DNA of 64,000 bases from Ficedula albicollis (taxonomy: Eukaryota; Chordata; Aves; Passeriformes; Muscicapidae): contig NC_021678.1 in the NCBI RefSeq assembly GCF_000247815.1, positions 24,319,036-24,383,035 of the forward strand. Reading direction: 5' to 3'. This document shows positions 11,901 to 22,165 of this stretch, piece by piece (position 1 is the first letter of the stretch; each line of letters opens with the position of its first letter). The notes under the pieces were generated by a model, which was given only the letters and a program-made list of their open reading frames with translations, was not told the DNA's origin and did not search any database. The translations under genes were made by a program, and so were the position numbers.

Positions 11901-12339
11901 TGATGTTCTCTGGAGGTTAATACTCCTGTGTTCTGCTTTGTAACTTCATTAAGGCACCAACATGTAGCTGACTGCCTGTGAGGAAATACATGGCTTAGTT
12001 ATGTGTTGTTCTTCTTAAGAGCTCATTATATATTGCTGCCCTGGCCTTTTTGGCTGACTTAGAAGCCTTATTTCCTGATCTCTGCATTATCCCAATCTTG
12101 ACCTAATTCACACCATTTCTGACTGTGAGGGATTTCTGCAAGGCTGTTTATCTGCTTGGCTTGGAGCTGATGCTGCGGTGACATCATTTGATATAGAGTC
12201 TCTTCGCAGTTAAGAGGGAATTAGGGAATAAGGTGGAGAATTAAGAAAACAGACTGATCTCTGAACATTGCAGCTCAGTGATTTCAGTGATTTCTCAGAC
12301 TTTTTTCTGGTTTGCTAATGCTCACATATATGCTGGGGG
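8924..12339. other. Intergenic region upstream of CALHM3, nothing recognised
   Basis: These 3.4 kb should hold the CALHM3 5' UTR and promoter at the left end (minus strand). Open frames reach 129 codons but none resembles a known protein. No confident repeat, RNA gene or CpG-dense block was seen. Confidence 0.5.
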
Positions 12340-12412
12340 GGTTGTGGGTTTTTTGTTGTTATTGTTTGGGTTTTGTTTGTTTGTTTTTTGTGTGTGTTTT
12401 TGTTTTCTTTTC
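12340..12412. repeat. GT/T-rich low-complexity tract
   Basis: This stretch consists almost entirely of G and T, with runs such as GTTTGTTTGTTTTTTGTG, and ends in TTTTCTTTTC. It looks like degenerate simple sequence and not a gene. Confidence 0.8.
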
Positions 12413-12911
12413 AGACAATCAAAATTAAGCTCTAGCCCCAGGAGGTCCACAGTTTACAGGATGAAAACCACTGATAACAAACTTTTCTTGAGAGATCAGT
12501 TTGTCATTAGTTTGCAGAGATGTTATAGAGACTGTTTAGGTGTTTAAAAGGAAATGAGAGTTGAGGGACAAAACCCATCTCAGTGCTATGACTTTGGGCT
12601 TCTGCATTTGGATTTAAGGGTGACCCAGTCTTTGTCCAGTGTGACTACTCTAGGAAGCAGACCACATCCTTCAGACCATATCCAGACCATATCCTTCAGT
12701 ATCTGGATTCATGGCTTTTAAGTCAAAATTTCTCTCTGTACTGTGTTATTAATCCACCAAAACCCCTTAGGTAAGTCATAGCTAAAAACTGATGTCACAG
12801 ATGTTTTGTAAGGAATGATCCTATATTTCTCTAATTTGTGTGCGAGGAATAGAAGAACTTGCAAAGATAAAAAGAGAAATGTGGAGGTAAATTTTACTCT
12901 TTTTTTCTCAA

Positions 12912-12927
12912 TTTTTTTTTTTTTTTT
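12912..12927. repeat. Poly-T run (16 T)
   Basis: An uninterrupted T homopolymer in a T-rich setting. It could be a simple tract or the poly-A tail of a minus-strand retroposon, but no element body was recognised beside it. Confidence 0.75.
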
Positions 12928-13232
12928 AGACTTGAAAGATAAAGCACAGGTGACTGTGTTTTCCAGTCAGGCATAGGGCTGTGAAGCAGCATCCCAGTAT
13001 CACTGCTGTATCCTGGGGTGCAGGGGCTTTAAAACTGGGGAGTGAAAGGAGTCTGCAGGCAGAGGGATTAGAGCGGGGGAGAAGGACGGAGGGGAGCAGA
13101 GCAAAGCCTTGAAACGGTGAGGAAACAGCTTTTCTTGGTGCCGCAAAAAGGGATGCATCTGTCTGAGGCAGTGTTTGAGAGGAGCGAGCCGGTGTCCTTG
13201 TCTTTAGCTTGCAAGGGGAGCCGCCACCACAG

Positions 13233-13424
13233 AGCGGTGCTGCGGCTCCTCCTTCCTCCGTGCCCCGTCCTTCCCAGAGCACCCACAGGCAGCAGGGAGA
13301 TTGGTCAGGAGTGCTGAGCATCCCTGGGAGCGGTGCTGCGGCTCCTCCTTCCTCCGTGCCCCGTCCTTCCCAGAGCACCCACAGGCAGCAGGGAGATTGG
13401 TCAGGAGTGCTGAGCATCCCTGGG
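13233..13424. repeat. 96-bp direct tandem duplication in GC-rich DNA
   Basis: The unit starting AGCGGTGCTGCGGCTCC at 13233 recurs immediately at 13329 with essentially no differences over 96 bp, and a partial third start (AGCGCTGCC) follows at 13425. Because 96 is a multiple of three, reading frames on both strands run through both copies and give repetitive peptides. I see no reason to treat these as coding. Confidence 0.93.
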
Positions 13425-13505
13425 AGCGCTGCCGGGCGGATCAGCGCTGCCAGCGCTGCTGTGGTGTGCTCAGGGATGGAGTGGTCAGAACTCCCGGAGT
13501 GTTAG

Positions 13506-14605
13506 TGTAGAAACACCATAATCACAGGATGATTATATGCAGCTGCTTTTATTGAAGAGCTCTGTGAATCAGGGGTACAAACCCAAATCTAACTCTGACA
13601 CGGATTCGAGATCGACATGTGTCCTGGTTTGAAGGACAGGTGTCTGCCAATAAAAGCAGAAGCTTCTCTTTGAAATGGAGAATGTAAACCCCTTTCCTAC
13701 AAATTATTATTATAATTTTGAAATTAGGAATAACAGTTCTTTACTAGGAAAATTAAAACAGAAATGCAGTATTACAAAGAACAAACCCAACCCTGACAGA
13801 GTCAGAATACAACCTGACACCACGTCAGTCAGTCAGGGTGTTGGTAGCAGTCCCATTAAACGGCGGCTGCATCCTCCTGCTGTGGCAGATATGGTTCAGC
13901 TGAAGCAGTGGTCCTGTAGAAGGTGCAGTTTTCCTCTGAAGGTCCAGGGATGATGCAGAAAAGGTCCAGTTTTCCTCTGGAATCCAGTGGAAAGACGGTA
14001 TCTTGCTGTCCAAAATCTCAGTTTTTATCTAGGTAGGAAAGGCTTGGCTCCTCACCCTGGGTGGAGCATTTCCCAGTGGGATGATGTAATTTTATCAGTC
14101 ATGTCCTGGGACTCAGTGGCCATTAACAGGAGATATCTCCTGGAGGGAGGATGGGCTGTGGGAAGATAAAGAACACTGCCCCACTGCCACGGAGATAAGG
14201 GTCACTGCCCCACCCGGCTTCAACAGATGGTGATAGAATACACATTTCTGGCCACATCAACCCAACACAACATGTTTTTATACCCTTCTCGTTATATAAC
14301 TGTATATTAATTATTAAACTTATATTGTTCTATTGTATACATTGATCTTCTCCAAGCATGTATTCTTGTAATTTTCATCAGGACCCCCCAAACATCCTTT
14401 CTCATGATTCTTATTACAATTAAACAATAATTCTATTCAATTACAAACAATCATTACATTTAACAATGGTATAATTTATCATATGATGATTACGCAGGTG
14501 CAGACAAAACTCAGTATTTGTTCCCAGGGCCTAGTTCCCTTTCCCAGGCCTGCCAGACCCAACCTTTCTTTCCACCCCCTGAATCTATTGTATACAATTC
14601 CCATG
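13506..14605 (-). mobile_element. Older LTR-like element split by a nested solo LTR (right end approximate)
   Basis: Left part 13506-13619 and right part from 14270 appear to be one AT-rich LTR-like repeat interrupted by the element at 13620-14269. Read on the minus strand, the left part has an AATAAA signal (plus-strand 13548-13553) followed about 40 bp later by an end in TGTTTCTACA, as expected for the R/U5 end of a retroviral LTR. The right part is the AT-rich, U3-like half. No matching target-site duplication was found for this outer element and its right boundary is uncertain. No gag, pol or env sequence is present. Confidence 0.5.
13620..14269. mobile_element. Solo LTR of an endogenous retrovirus with 5-bp target duplication
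   Basis: This 650-bp element starts TGTCCTGGTTTGAAGG and ends CCCAACACA, giving TG...CA termini. The 5-bp sequence ACATG lies directly on both sides (13615-13619 and 14270-14274), as expected for an integration duplication. The size, termini and 5-bp duplication fit a passerine ERV LTR, and 5 bp is typical of ERVL-type integration. There is no internal retroviral sequence, so it is a solo LTR left by recombination between two LTRs. Orientation was not resolved. Confidence 0.85.
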
Positions 14606-14898
14606 TTTTAGAAACATTTTAACCCTATGCTATCAATAGCACCGATGTGATGCTGGAGCACAGGTGTCATTCAGGATGCTTGGGCTCATCTCGTGTATGT
14701 ATTTCTACTATAAATCTTTATGAGATTTCAGCAGACATCAGGCATTTTCTAGGCTGAAAATGTGCTAGAGCAATGTTGAGCCTTTCTTATGTGCTGCAAA
14801 TGAACTGAAGAAGTAATTGAGAGAGAAATAATCCCAGTGTCAGGGCTGGGTGGTGGTCAGGACCCACTCCTCTCTGCTGAAAACCAGAATATTGCCAG

Positions 14899-15105
14899 TT
14901 GGAACGACCCATAAGGGTCATTGAGTCCAGCTCCCTGCTTCTTACAGGATTACTTCAAACTAAATCAGGTGTCTAAGAGCATCATCGTTGAACTCTGTCA
15001 GGCTTGGTGCCATGGCCACTTCTCTGAGGAGTATATTGTGAGTGATAACCCTCTTAGTGAAGAACTTTTTTGCTAATGTCCACTCTGAAACTCCCTGAGA
15101 TTTGC
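14899..15105 (-). mobile_element. CR1 LINE 3' fragment (in duplication copy 1)
   Basis: The reverse-oriented CR1 3' region is recognised by segments such as GTCATTGAGTCCAGCTCCCTG, GAACTCTGTCAGGCTTGGTG and CATGGCCACTTCTCTGAGGA, which match the familiar bird CR1 3' UTR pattern. The terminal octamer repeat is not preserved. No reverse transcriptase sequence is present. Confidence 0.75.
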
Positions 15106-15639
15106 CTCTAGGTATATATGCAAATACAGAGGTACCCATAAAATAGAACTAGTTACTATGGGGACTTTTTTTTAGACCTTCAAAAAGATTTGCAAAGGGA
15201 AAAAAGAACCACAACATTCGGAATGGAATCCTTGAAGCAGAGTTTCCCAAGAAAAGCCAGGTATGTATGAAGACATCATAAGCCAAACACTACAGGCATT
15301 TTCTTGTTGCAAGAAAACCCAGTCTCTCTCCACAGGTGTTAAAATTCGTCTTGTCTTGGTGCTCTGAGGTAGGAGATTGATTCTACCAGTGCCATGTGTC
15401 TCATGTTAAGTGATGGTTAAAATACCCTGCCTCTGACAGAAGGAAATATAGCAGTATTTAAATTGGTCAGGGTTTGTATTTGGAGTTGTTTTAGGTTTCC
15501 TTCAGGCACCAGCGCTAATCTGAACTTGCCTCAGACAGAAAACTCAGCTCATTGTGGCGTTTCTCTGCAAAACTCCCCCAAACCAGCATCGCTTTCCCAT
15601 CAGAAGCCTGCAGTCACATCCTCTGACAGCCTCCCTTGC

Positions 15640-15750
15640 CAACCGGCCCGGCCCGGCGGCGCAGGCACCGGGATGGAGCCGCTCCTCATCGGAGCAGACC
15701 CCGCTGTCACCCGGCGTGGAGCCCGCGCGGGAAGCGCTGAGCCGCTCTGA
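15640..15750. promoter_or_regulatory. CpG-dense patch, copy 1
   Basis: About 15 CpG dinucleotides lie within roughly 110 bp, in otherwise CpG-poor sequence. A Kozak-like ACCGGGATGG begins a 25-codon frame at 15673, but the frame has no recognisable family. It may be a small unmethylated regulatory element or first exon of a transcript. The regulatory call is inference from base composition only. Confidence 0.3.
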
Positions 15751-16676
15751 CATCTCTCTACCCCTGGCTGCTGCTGCTTTTCTAAAAGCCTTTTCTTCTA
15801 GACAGAAATCTCTCTTGTGGACTCCAGTGGAGCTGGGGGCTGCAGCTGGAGAGCTGCCGTCCGTTTCAGTGGTTCATTCCAGAGTAGCGGTAACAGGATT
15901 GTTTAGAAAGAGGACATCTTGATAATCCAGGCAAATATCAATATTTTGTCTCATAGCTCTTGTCCTTATTTGGTACAAAGGAGCTTTTTCAAGTATCTGA
16001 GGTTCAACTAACAAATATTATGGAAGTTGTGAGAGTTTGTTACCCACTCACTGCGTACACACACATACACACACACGCTGCTGTCTGTCCATTAGTTCCT
16101 CTGCAGAGTAATAAGTGACCTCCAGTCCCAAAAATCCATGTTCTGATATAAGAACATAATTTCATTTTCCTACTAATGCTGGGGTCACCTGACCTAAAAT
16201 GAACATCCCTGAAGCATTTGAAAGTTGGTTCTTCACAGTAGCTGCAATTCGTCTTCCAGCAAACTCAGTATTTGTTCCCAGGGCCTAGTTCCCTTTCCCA
16301 GGCCTACCAGACTCAACCTTTCTTTCCACCCCCTGAATCTATTGTATGCAATTCCCATGTTTTAGAAATATTTTAACCCTACACTATAAAATGTTCCTGT
16401 ACAAAACATATCAATAGCACCGATGTGATGCTGGAGCACAGGTGTCATTCAGGATGCTTGGGCTCATCTCGTGTATGTATTTCTACTATAAATCTTTATG
16501 AGATTTCAGCAGACATCAGGCATTTTCTAGGCTGAAAATGTGCTAGAGCAATGTTGAGCCTTTCTTATGTGCTGCAAATGAACTGAAGAAGTAATTGAGA
16601 GAGAAATAATCCCAGTGTCAGGGCTGGGTGGTGGTCAGGACCCACTCCTCTCTGCTGAAAACCAGAATATTGCCAG

Positions 16677-16883
16677 TTGGAACGACCCATAAGGGTCATT
16701 GAGTCCAGCTCCCTGCTTCTTACAGGATTACTTCAAACTAAATCAGGTGTCTAAGAGCATCATCGTTGAACTCTGTCAGGCTTGGTGCCATGGCCACTTC
16801 TCTGAGGAGTATATTGTGAGTGATAACCCTCTTAGTGAAGAACTTTTTTGCTAATGTCCACTCTGAAACTCCCTGAGATTTGC
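16677..16883 (-). mobile_element. CR1 LINE 3' fragment (in duplication copy 2)
   Basis: This is the same CR1 fragment as at 14899-15105, carried along by the segmental tandem duplication at offset 1778. It is not an independent insertion. Confidence 0.75.
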
Positions 16884-17417
16884 CTCTAGGTATATATGCA
16901 AATACAGAGGTACCCATAGAATAGAACTAGTTACTATGGGGACTTTTTTTTAGACCTTCAAAAAGATTTGCAAAGGGAAAAAAGAACCACAACATTCGGA
17001 ATGGAATCCTTGAAGCAGAGTTTCCCAAGAAAAGCCAGGTATGTATGAAGACATCATAAGCCAAACACTACAGGCATTTTCTTGTTGCAAGAAAACCCAG
17101 TCTCTCTCCACAGGTGTTAAAATTCGTCTTGTCTTGGTGCTCTGAGGTAGGAGATTGATTCTACCAGTGCCATGTGTCTCATGTTAAGTGATGGTTAAAA
17201 TACCCTGCCTCTGACAGAAGGAAATATAGCAGTATTTAAATTGGTCAGGGTTTGGATTTGGAGTTGTTTTAGGTTTCCTTCAGGCACCAGCGCTAATCTG
17301 AACTTGCCTCAGACAGAAAACTCAGCTCATTGTGGCGTTTCTCTGCAAAACTCCCCCAAACCAGCATCGCTTTCCCATCAGAAGCCTGCAGTCACATCCT
17401 CTGACAGCCTCCCTTGC

Positions 17418-17528
17418 CAACCGGCCCGGCCCGGCGGCGCAGGCACCGGGATGGAGCCGCTCCTCATCGGAGCAGACCCCGCTGTCACCCGGCGTGGAGC
17501 CCGCGCGGGAAGCGCTGAGCCGCTCTGA
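17418..17528. promoter_or_regulatory. CpG-dense patch, copy 2
   Basis: This is the duplicate of the 15640-15750 patch, with the CpG sites retained. Preservation of all CpGs in both copies is consistent with very recent duplication or with two haplotypes in series. Confidence 0.3.
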
Positions 17529-17771
17529 CATCTCTCTACCCCTGGCTGCTGCTGCTTTTCTAAAAGCCTTTTCTTCTAGACAGAAATCTCTCTTGTGGAC
17601 TCCAGTGGAGCTGGGGGCTGCAGCTGGACAGCTGCCGTCCGTTTCAGTGGTTCATTCCAGAGTAGCGGTAACAGGATTGTTTAGAAAGAGGACATCTTGA
17701 TAATCCAGGAAAATATCAATATTTTGTCTCATAGCTCTTGTCCTTATTTGGTACAAAGGAGCTTTTTCAAC

Positions 17772-17873
17772 TATCTGAGGTTCAGGTAGCAAATATTATG
17801 GAAGTTGTGAGAGTTTGTTACGTATCTGAGGTTCAACTAACAAATATTATGGAAGTTGTGAGAGTTTGTTACC
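17772..17873. repeat. 51-bp tandem duplication inside copy 2
   Basis: The units 17772-17822 and 17823-17873 start TATCTGAGGTTCA and end in GTTTGTTAC. The first unit has diverged at a few positions (GGTAG in place of ACTAA). Copy 1 carries a single unit near 15993-16043. Confidence 0.92.
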
Positions 17874-18089
17874 CACTCACTGCGTACACACACATACACA
17901 CACACGCTGCTGTCTGTCCATTAGTTCCTCTGCAGAGTAATAAGTGACCTCCAGTCCCAAAAATCCATGTTCTGATATAAGAACATAATTTCATTTTCCT
18001 ACTAATGCTGGGGTCACCTGACCTAAAATGAACATCCCTGAAGCATTTGAAAGTTGGTTCTTCACAGTAGCTGCAATTCGTCTTCCAGC

Positions 18090-21000
18090 AAAATTAGAGT
18101 CCTGTTTCACAAAATTGTCTTGTCATCTAGCTTGTCTTTATCTGTGTTTATAACCCACCCGCACATCATTAATCTTCCTCTCTGTGTTTATTTATAATAT
18201 TTGTATGGTTGGGTGTCTCCAGAACACTGTGAACACAAGTGCAGTTATCTGCAGTTATTCTGGCTTTCTCACAGGAAAATACCATCCTGACTTAACCTTC
18301 TTGAGGGGTCTCTCACCAGCAGCAGGTGTTCTCTGTGATGGTGAGAGACTTGTGGATGGTCTCTGTGGCAGATTTCACTTATGCTTGACCATGATAAATG
18401 GAAATTTTAAAAATCCTAGGATCTCAGGATGTTTAGAGTTGAAGATACAGTTTTCCTTTCTCTGCCCAACTCTCATTTCATCTCTCTCACACATTCTGAC
18501 TTTGGAATTTTTTTCCAAACTTAAAAGCTCAAGCTCTAACACCTTTTAAGAGGGAAGATTGGAGGAGGAGGTGTTGCAGGTGGGTTTACTGCTGCATTGC
18601 TGGGGTCTGGCAGGTTCCTGCTCACTGCCTCCTGCTACATAATCATGAGGAGTAATTAATGCATGCTCTTAGAAGAGGCAATTCCAAGAGAGCAAAAATT
18701 TCCTCCAAAAGAGCGGGTGGTCTTATAGAAACTGTAGGGTAAAACCCACCAACCATTCCAGCTGCACCACCATTGCTACCACCCCAATCCACCCCCTGAC
18801 AAGCTCTTGTAAAGAGCTGAGGAGAAGAACGTGCCACCATCAGAGACATGGTTCATCACAAAAGAGACTCTGCCCTCTCTGTCCTGATTCTCCGTGCAGA
18901 ACACAAAATACCTTTAAAAGACAAGATTATGGATTGCAATTTATAACTTTACTTAATACTAACAATCCTGGCCTCAGCAGAAATGGTCTTTTAAGGTACA
19001 CTGCAATTTTCCATATCCTCTGTTCCAAGCTAAATTCTTATGGTTGCACAGACAGCAATTACCTGCAGTGCCTTGTGTTCTGCAGAGGGTAATCATCTTC
19101 TCATGCTGCCTTTGGTAACATCCCTAACACCTCTAACTCCTCCTGTCTTTCCAAAGCAAATAGCTGGAATCACAGTGTGTGGGATGATGGGATCCTGTGG
19201 TATTGTGACAGCCACCCCTCTGCTCCTTGAGGGTTATCTGTTGTAACAGGGCTTTGGGTATGGGCCTTTTCCAAGAGCTCTGAATACCCCTGAACTGTTC
19301 TGTGTTAAAGTCTCCTGGGGAACTCAGTCTTGGCCTTGGTACCACACACAGACAAAATGTTCTGTTGTAAATTAATCCCCATCCCTTCATCAAGATTCCT
19401 CATGGCCATATTCCCCATCATGTCTTCCCTTCTTGTCTCTAAACCTCATTACATTTTCACTTTTATTTAACAGAGTCCATCTCTGCAGAGTAACGTGCTG
19501 TAGTGGTTCTGAGGGGCAGTACAGAAAACATTTGGGATCCACATCAGGAACAATGATGGAGTGACAGCATAGGTGAGTGAGGAGCTTCACAAGAGTGCTG
19601 ATCCCTCCCTGGCTTGGTCTCAGCCAGAGTCCTCAGCAGTTAAAGGCTTTCTTGCTACCAATTTCCCAGCCATGAAGCCTCACCTTCAGCCCAGCTCTGT
19701 GCCTTTGACCTGTTCCTGTTTCACCTGCACTTTCCCAGCCATGGGGCCTTCCCAGCCTCATTATCAAGAACCACTCTTGCTCCTTAGAAGTAAATAATCT
19801 CTTTGAGATTGAAGATGATTTTGGGGGGAACCAAGCCAGCACACAGTGGCTGCAAAGCAACCACAAACTGGCTTCTCTGACTCTGGGTGCACACAGCACC
19901 CAAATCTGACTTCACCTGGGTGTTTGCTGGCTTACAGCCATGGCTTTGCACCCTGGGCAGCAGCACAGAATGGTTAAGACATATAAGTGTAAGGCAGGGA
20001 TTGCATTTTGGGTTATTCCACATTATCACATTCTCAGTCTCTGAATGTGGCATGATTGTTGTTTAATTGCCCGCGGGCTCTGTTAGCTAGAAGTGCACTC
20101 TGAAAGTAGACAGAAGCATTGCAACTCCAGCTCTTGCTATCAAATTCATTCCTAAAATGAGGATAGATTCCACCATAAAGGTTTTTGACTACTGCAAAGA
20201 TGGGGACAGTGAAGAAAAGAACTGTAAGAATAAAAGCAAAGAATAAAAGCAAAATAAAAAAAGAATAAAAGCAAAAGGTTTGGCAATTTGCCTTAACTGC
20301 TATCAAGACTGTAACTAGGGCTTTGACCAGTTCCATTTGTGCAAAAGAAGGATGAATGCTGGAACTACAATTCATAAGTATCTACTTAGCCTTTTGTATC
20401 AAACAGAAAGTATCTAAGAAACTCCACTGACATGGAACTTGTAACTCAGCAAATTCAGACTGGAAATTGTAGGATTTTAACCAACAGTCATTAAAGCATT
20501 GCAAAAATTAGCTTAATAGTGTAATAGCTTTTCCTTTGTTTGCAGTCTTAAAATTAAAGGGAAATTTGTTCCCTAAATGTCTCAGAGACACTGAAAATAT
20601 TGTCAGTAATTCAGAGGCAGAGATGCAAAATTTCCTTTTCAATCCAGTAGCTATAACTCATGCAGAAGCTTTTAGAAGAGATAATAATGTCAGGAACATG
20701 TTGTCAGTAAATGAGAGCTGAAAATCTATATCTGCTCATGAAGTGAATAGTGATGGGTGCTGCTCAGTTACTAGGCTGTGATGTTGCCTGCAGGATTTTG
20801 GTGACAGTGTGAACAATGTGAATGGTGCTGTTTGAATTGGAGTATTTATTCATATGGAAAGGGAATATTTAGTCCTTGCATTCCCATTTATCAGAGCCCA
20901 GTGACAGTATCTGATTTCATATTGTGATCTGTTATGCAGACTGGAAATTCTGAGAAAAGAACAGATCTGTCAGCAAGATTATTCAAATAAATGCTATTGG

Positions 21001-21950
21001 GAACTTATGCTCTCCCCTGTTCCTCCCTGATTTAGTTGAGCATTTCAAGACAACAGTTTTGAAATTAATTCTAGCTGATCCTGGCTGTTAAACCAAAATT
21101 AAGGCTAATATTTGTCTGGGGGGTTAGTCCTCACTGCTGGGACCAGATTGTACCCTTGCAAAAAGAAATAGTTGCATCTTATTTGCTGAATGGAGCAGTT
21201 CATGACATTCTCCTGGTGGGAAGTGCTCTTCATCATGATGCTCTACAAACTGAGAGTCAGTGGAGCTTTATGATACCAAACTTGACATTTCTGAGTTTGT
21301 GCAGGCTGGCTCCCACCATTTGCATCAAGAAGCAAAGAGAAATAGTGACTTCAGATGCTACCAGCAGGCTACACATCCAGCAGGGCTCTGTAGAATGGGT
21401 TGAGAAAACTGCTGCTACAATTTCCAGGTCATCTTTTTGAGATTCAGCCAATTTCCTTGCAATCTGCCTGGAACACCCTGTGTGGACTGGGAGGGAATTA
21501 ATGAACAGTCTCAGCCTTTCAGGGGACCTCTGAGGGTGATGTTTAGCTCCAGGGATGACACAGGGCTTGACTGACTTGGATGAGAGCTTGTCAGGAGCAC
21601 AAGTACTGAACATATCCTGCTTCTATGGCCAGCTTAAGGCTGAGTCTGATGTGGGAAGACCATCTTGCTTGGCTCTTTGATACTGTTTGTGTCATTCTGT
21701 GTGGTGATGCTGGCTGTGATCAGGCTCTGCAGACTGTGGAAGACTGGGAAATCAAAATCCAGAGTTTACTTATTGTTTTGTTTGGAGTTTGTAATCTTTG
21801 GAACCTGTGAAGATACACTGCTATCCTGAAACCACATGGAGAAAGGAAATACTGAGCAGTATACCAAAGCTGCTGCTTGCCTTTGATAATCTAACCCACC
21901 ATTTAAGGTACTAAGGATGTCAAACACATTTAGAGGCTCAGACTAACATC
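18090..21950. other. Non-coding stretch, nothing recognised
   Basis: These 3.9 kb are AT-leaning unique sequence. Frames up to 121 codons are present but are unrelated to any family I know. There is an A-rich stretch with repeated AATAAAAGC near 20228-20275. No RNA gene or transposon was confidently identified. Confidence 0.5.
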
Positions 21951-22165
21951 CTTAACATTCTTAATACACTTCCCTTTTCTCTAACTCACCCTTAACATCC
22001 TTAATACACTTCCCTTTTCTCTAACTCACCACATTTAGTAAATATTTGTTTTTTCTCTCAATGTTCCTCAAGCATACTGCCTCTTAATACACTTCCCTTT
22101 TCTCTAACTCACTACATTTAGTAAATATTTGGTTTTTCTCTCAATGTTCCTCAAGCATACTGCCT
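21951..22165. repeat. Nested minisatellite (40-bp and 83-bp tandem units)
   Basis: A 40-bp unit (21951-21990, 21991-22030) containing CACTTCCCTTTTCTCTAAC is repeated in tandem. An 83-bp unit that overlaps it (22000-22082, 22083-22165), ending in CAAGCATACTGCCT, is then repeated again. Copies are nearly identical. This indicates two successive tandem duplication events. Confidence 0.92.

Larger units (their letters stand above)
14507..16260 (+). repeat. Tandem duplication, copy 1 (1754 bp)
   Basis: This segment is directly repeated at 16261-18089. By eye the copies differ by roughly a dozen substitutions, half of them in the first 135 bp, by 24 bp missing here near 14630 relative to copy 2, and by an extra 51-bp unit in copy 2. 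The left breakpoint falls inside the outer LTR-like repeat. Each copy contains a CR1 fragment, a CpG-dense patch and a short CA-rich tract (about 16059-16078 here). No protein-coding gene is recognised. Confidence 0.95.
16261..18089 (+). repeat. Tandem duplication, copy 2 (1829 bp)
   Basis: This is the second direct copy of 14507-16260. The offset is 1754 at the start, 1778 after a 24-bp insertion near 16386-16410, and 1829 after an internal 51-bp duplication at 17772-17873. The junction between copies shows about three bases of microhomology (AAA) shared by the left flank of copy 1 and the right end of copy 2. Confidence 0.95.

Noticed and set aside
15463..17528. Two paralogous small genes encoding 95-residue proteins
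   Set aside because: They are the same frame repeated by the tandem duplication, with no family match and antisense frames equally open.
13506..18089. A complete endogenous retrovirus between the LTR-like parts and the duplicated block
   Set aside because: No gag, pro, pol or env motifs are visible. The large repeats are segmental duplication copies, not a pair of proviral LTRs.
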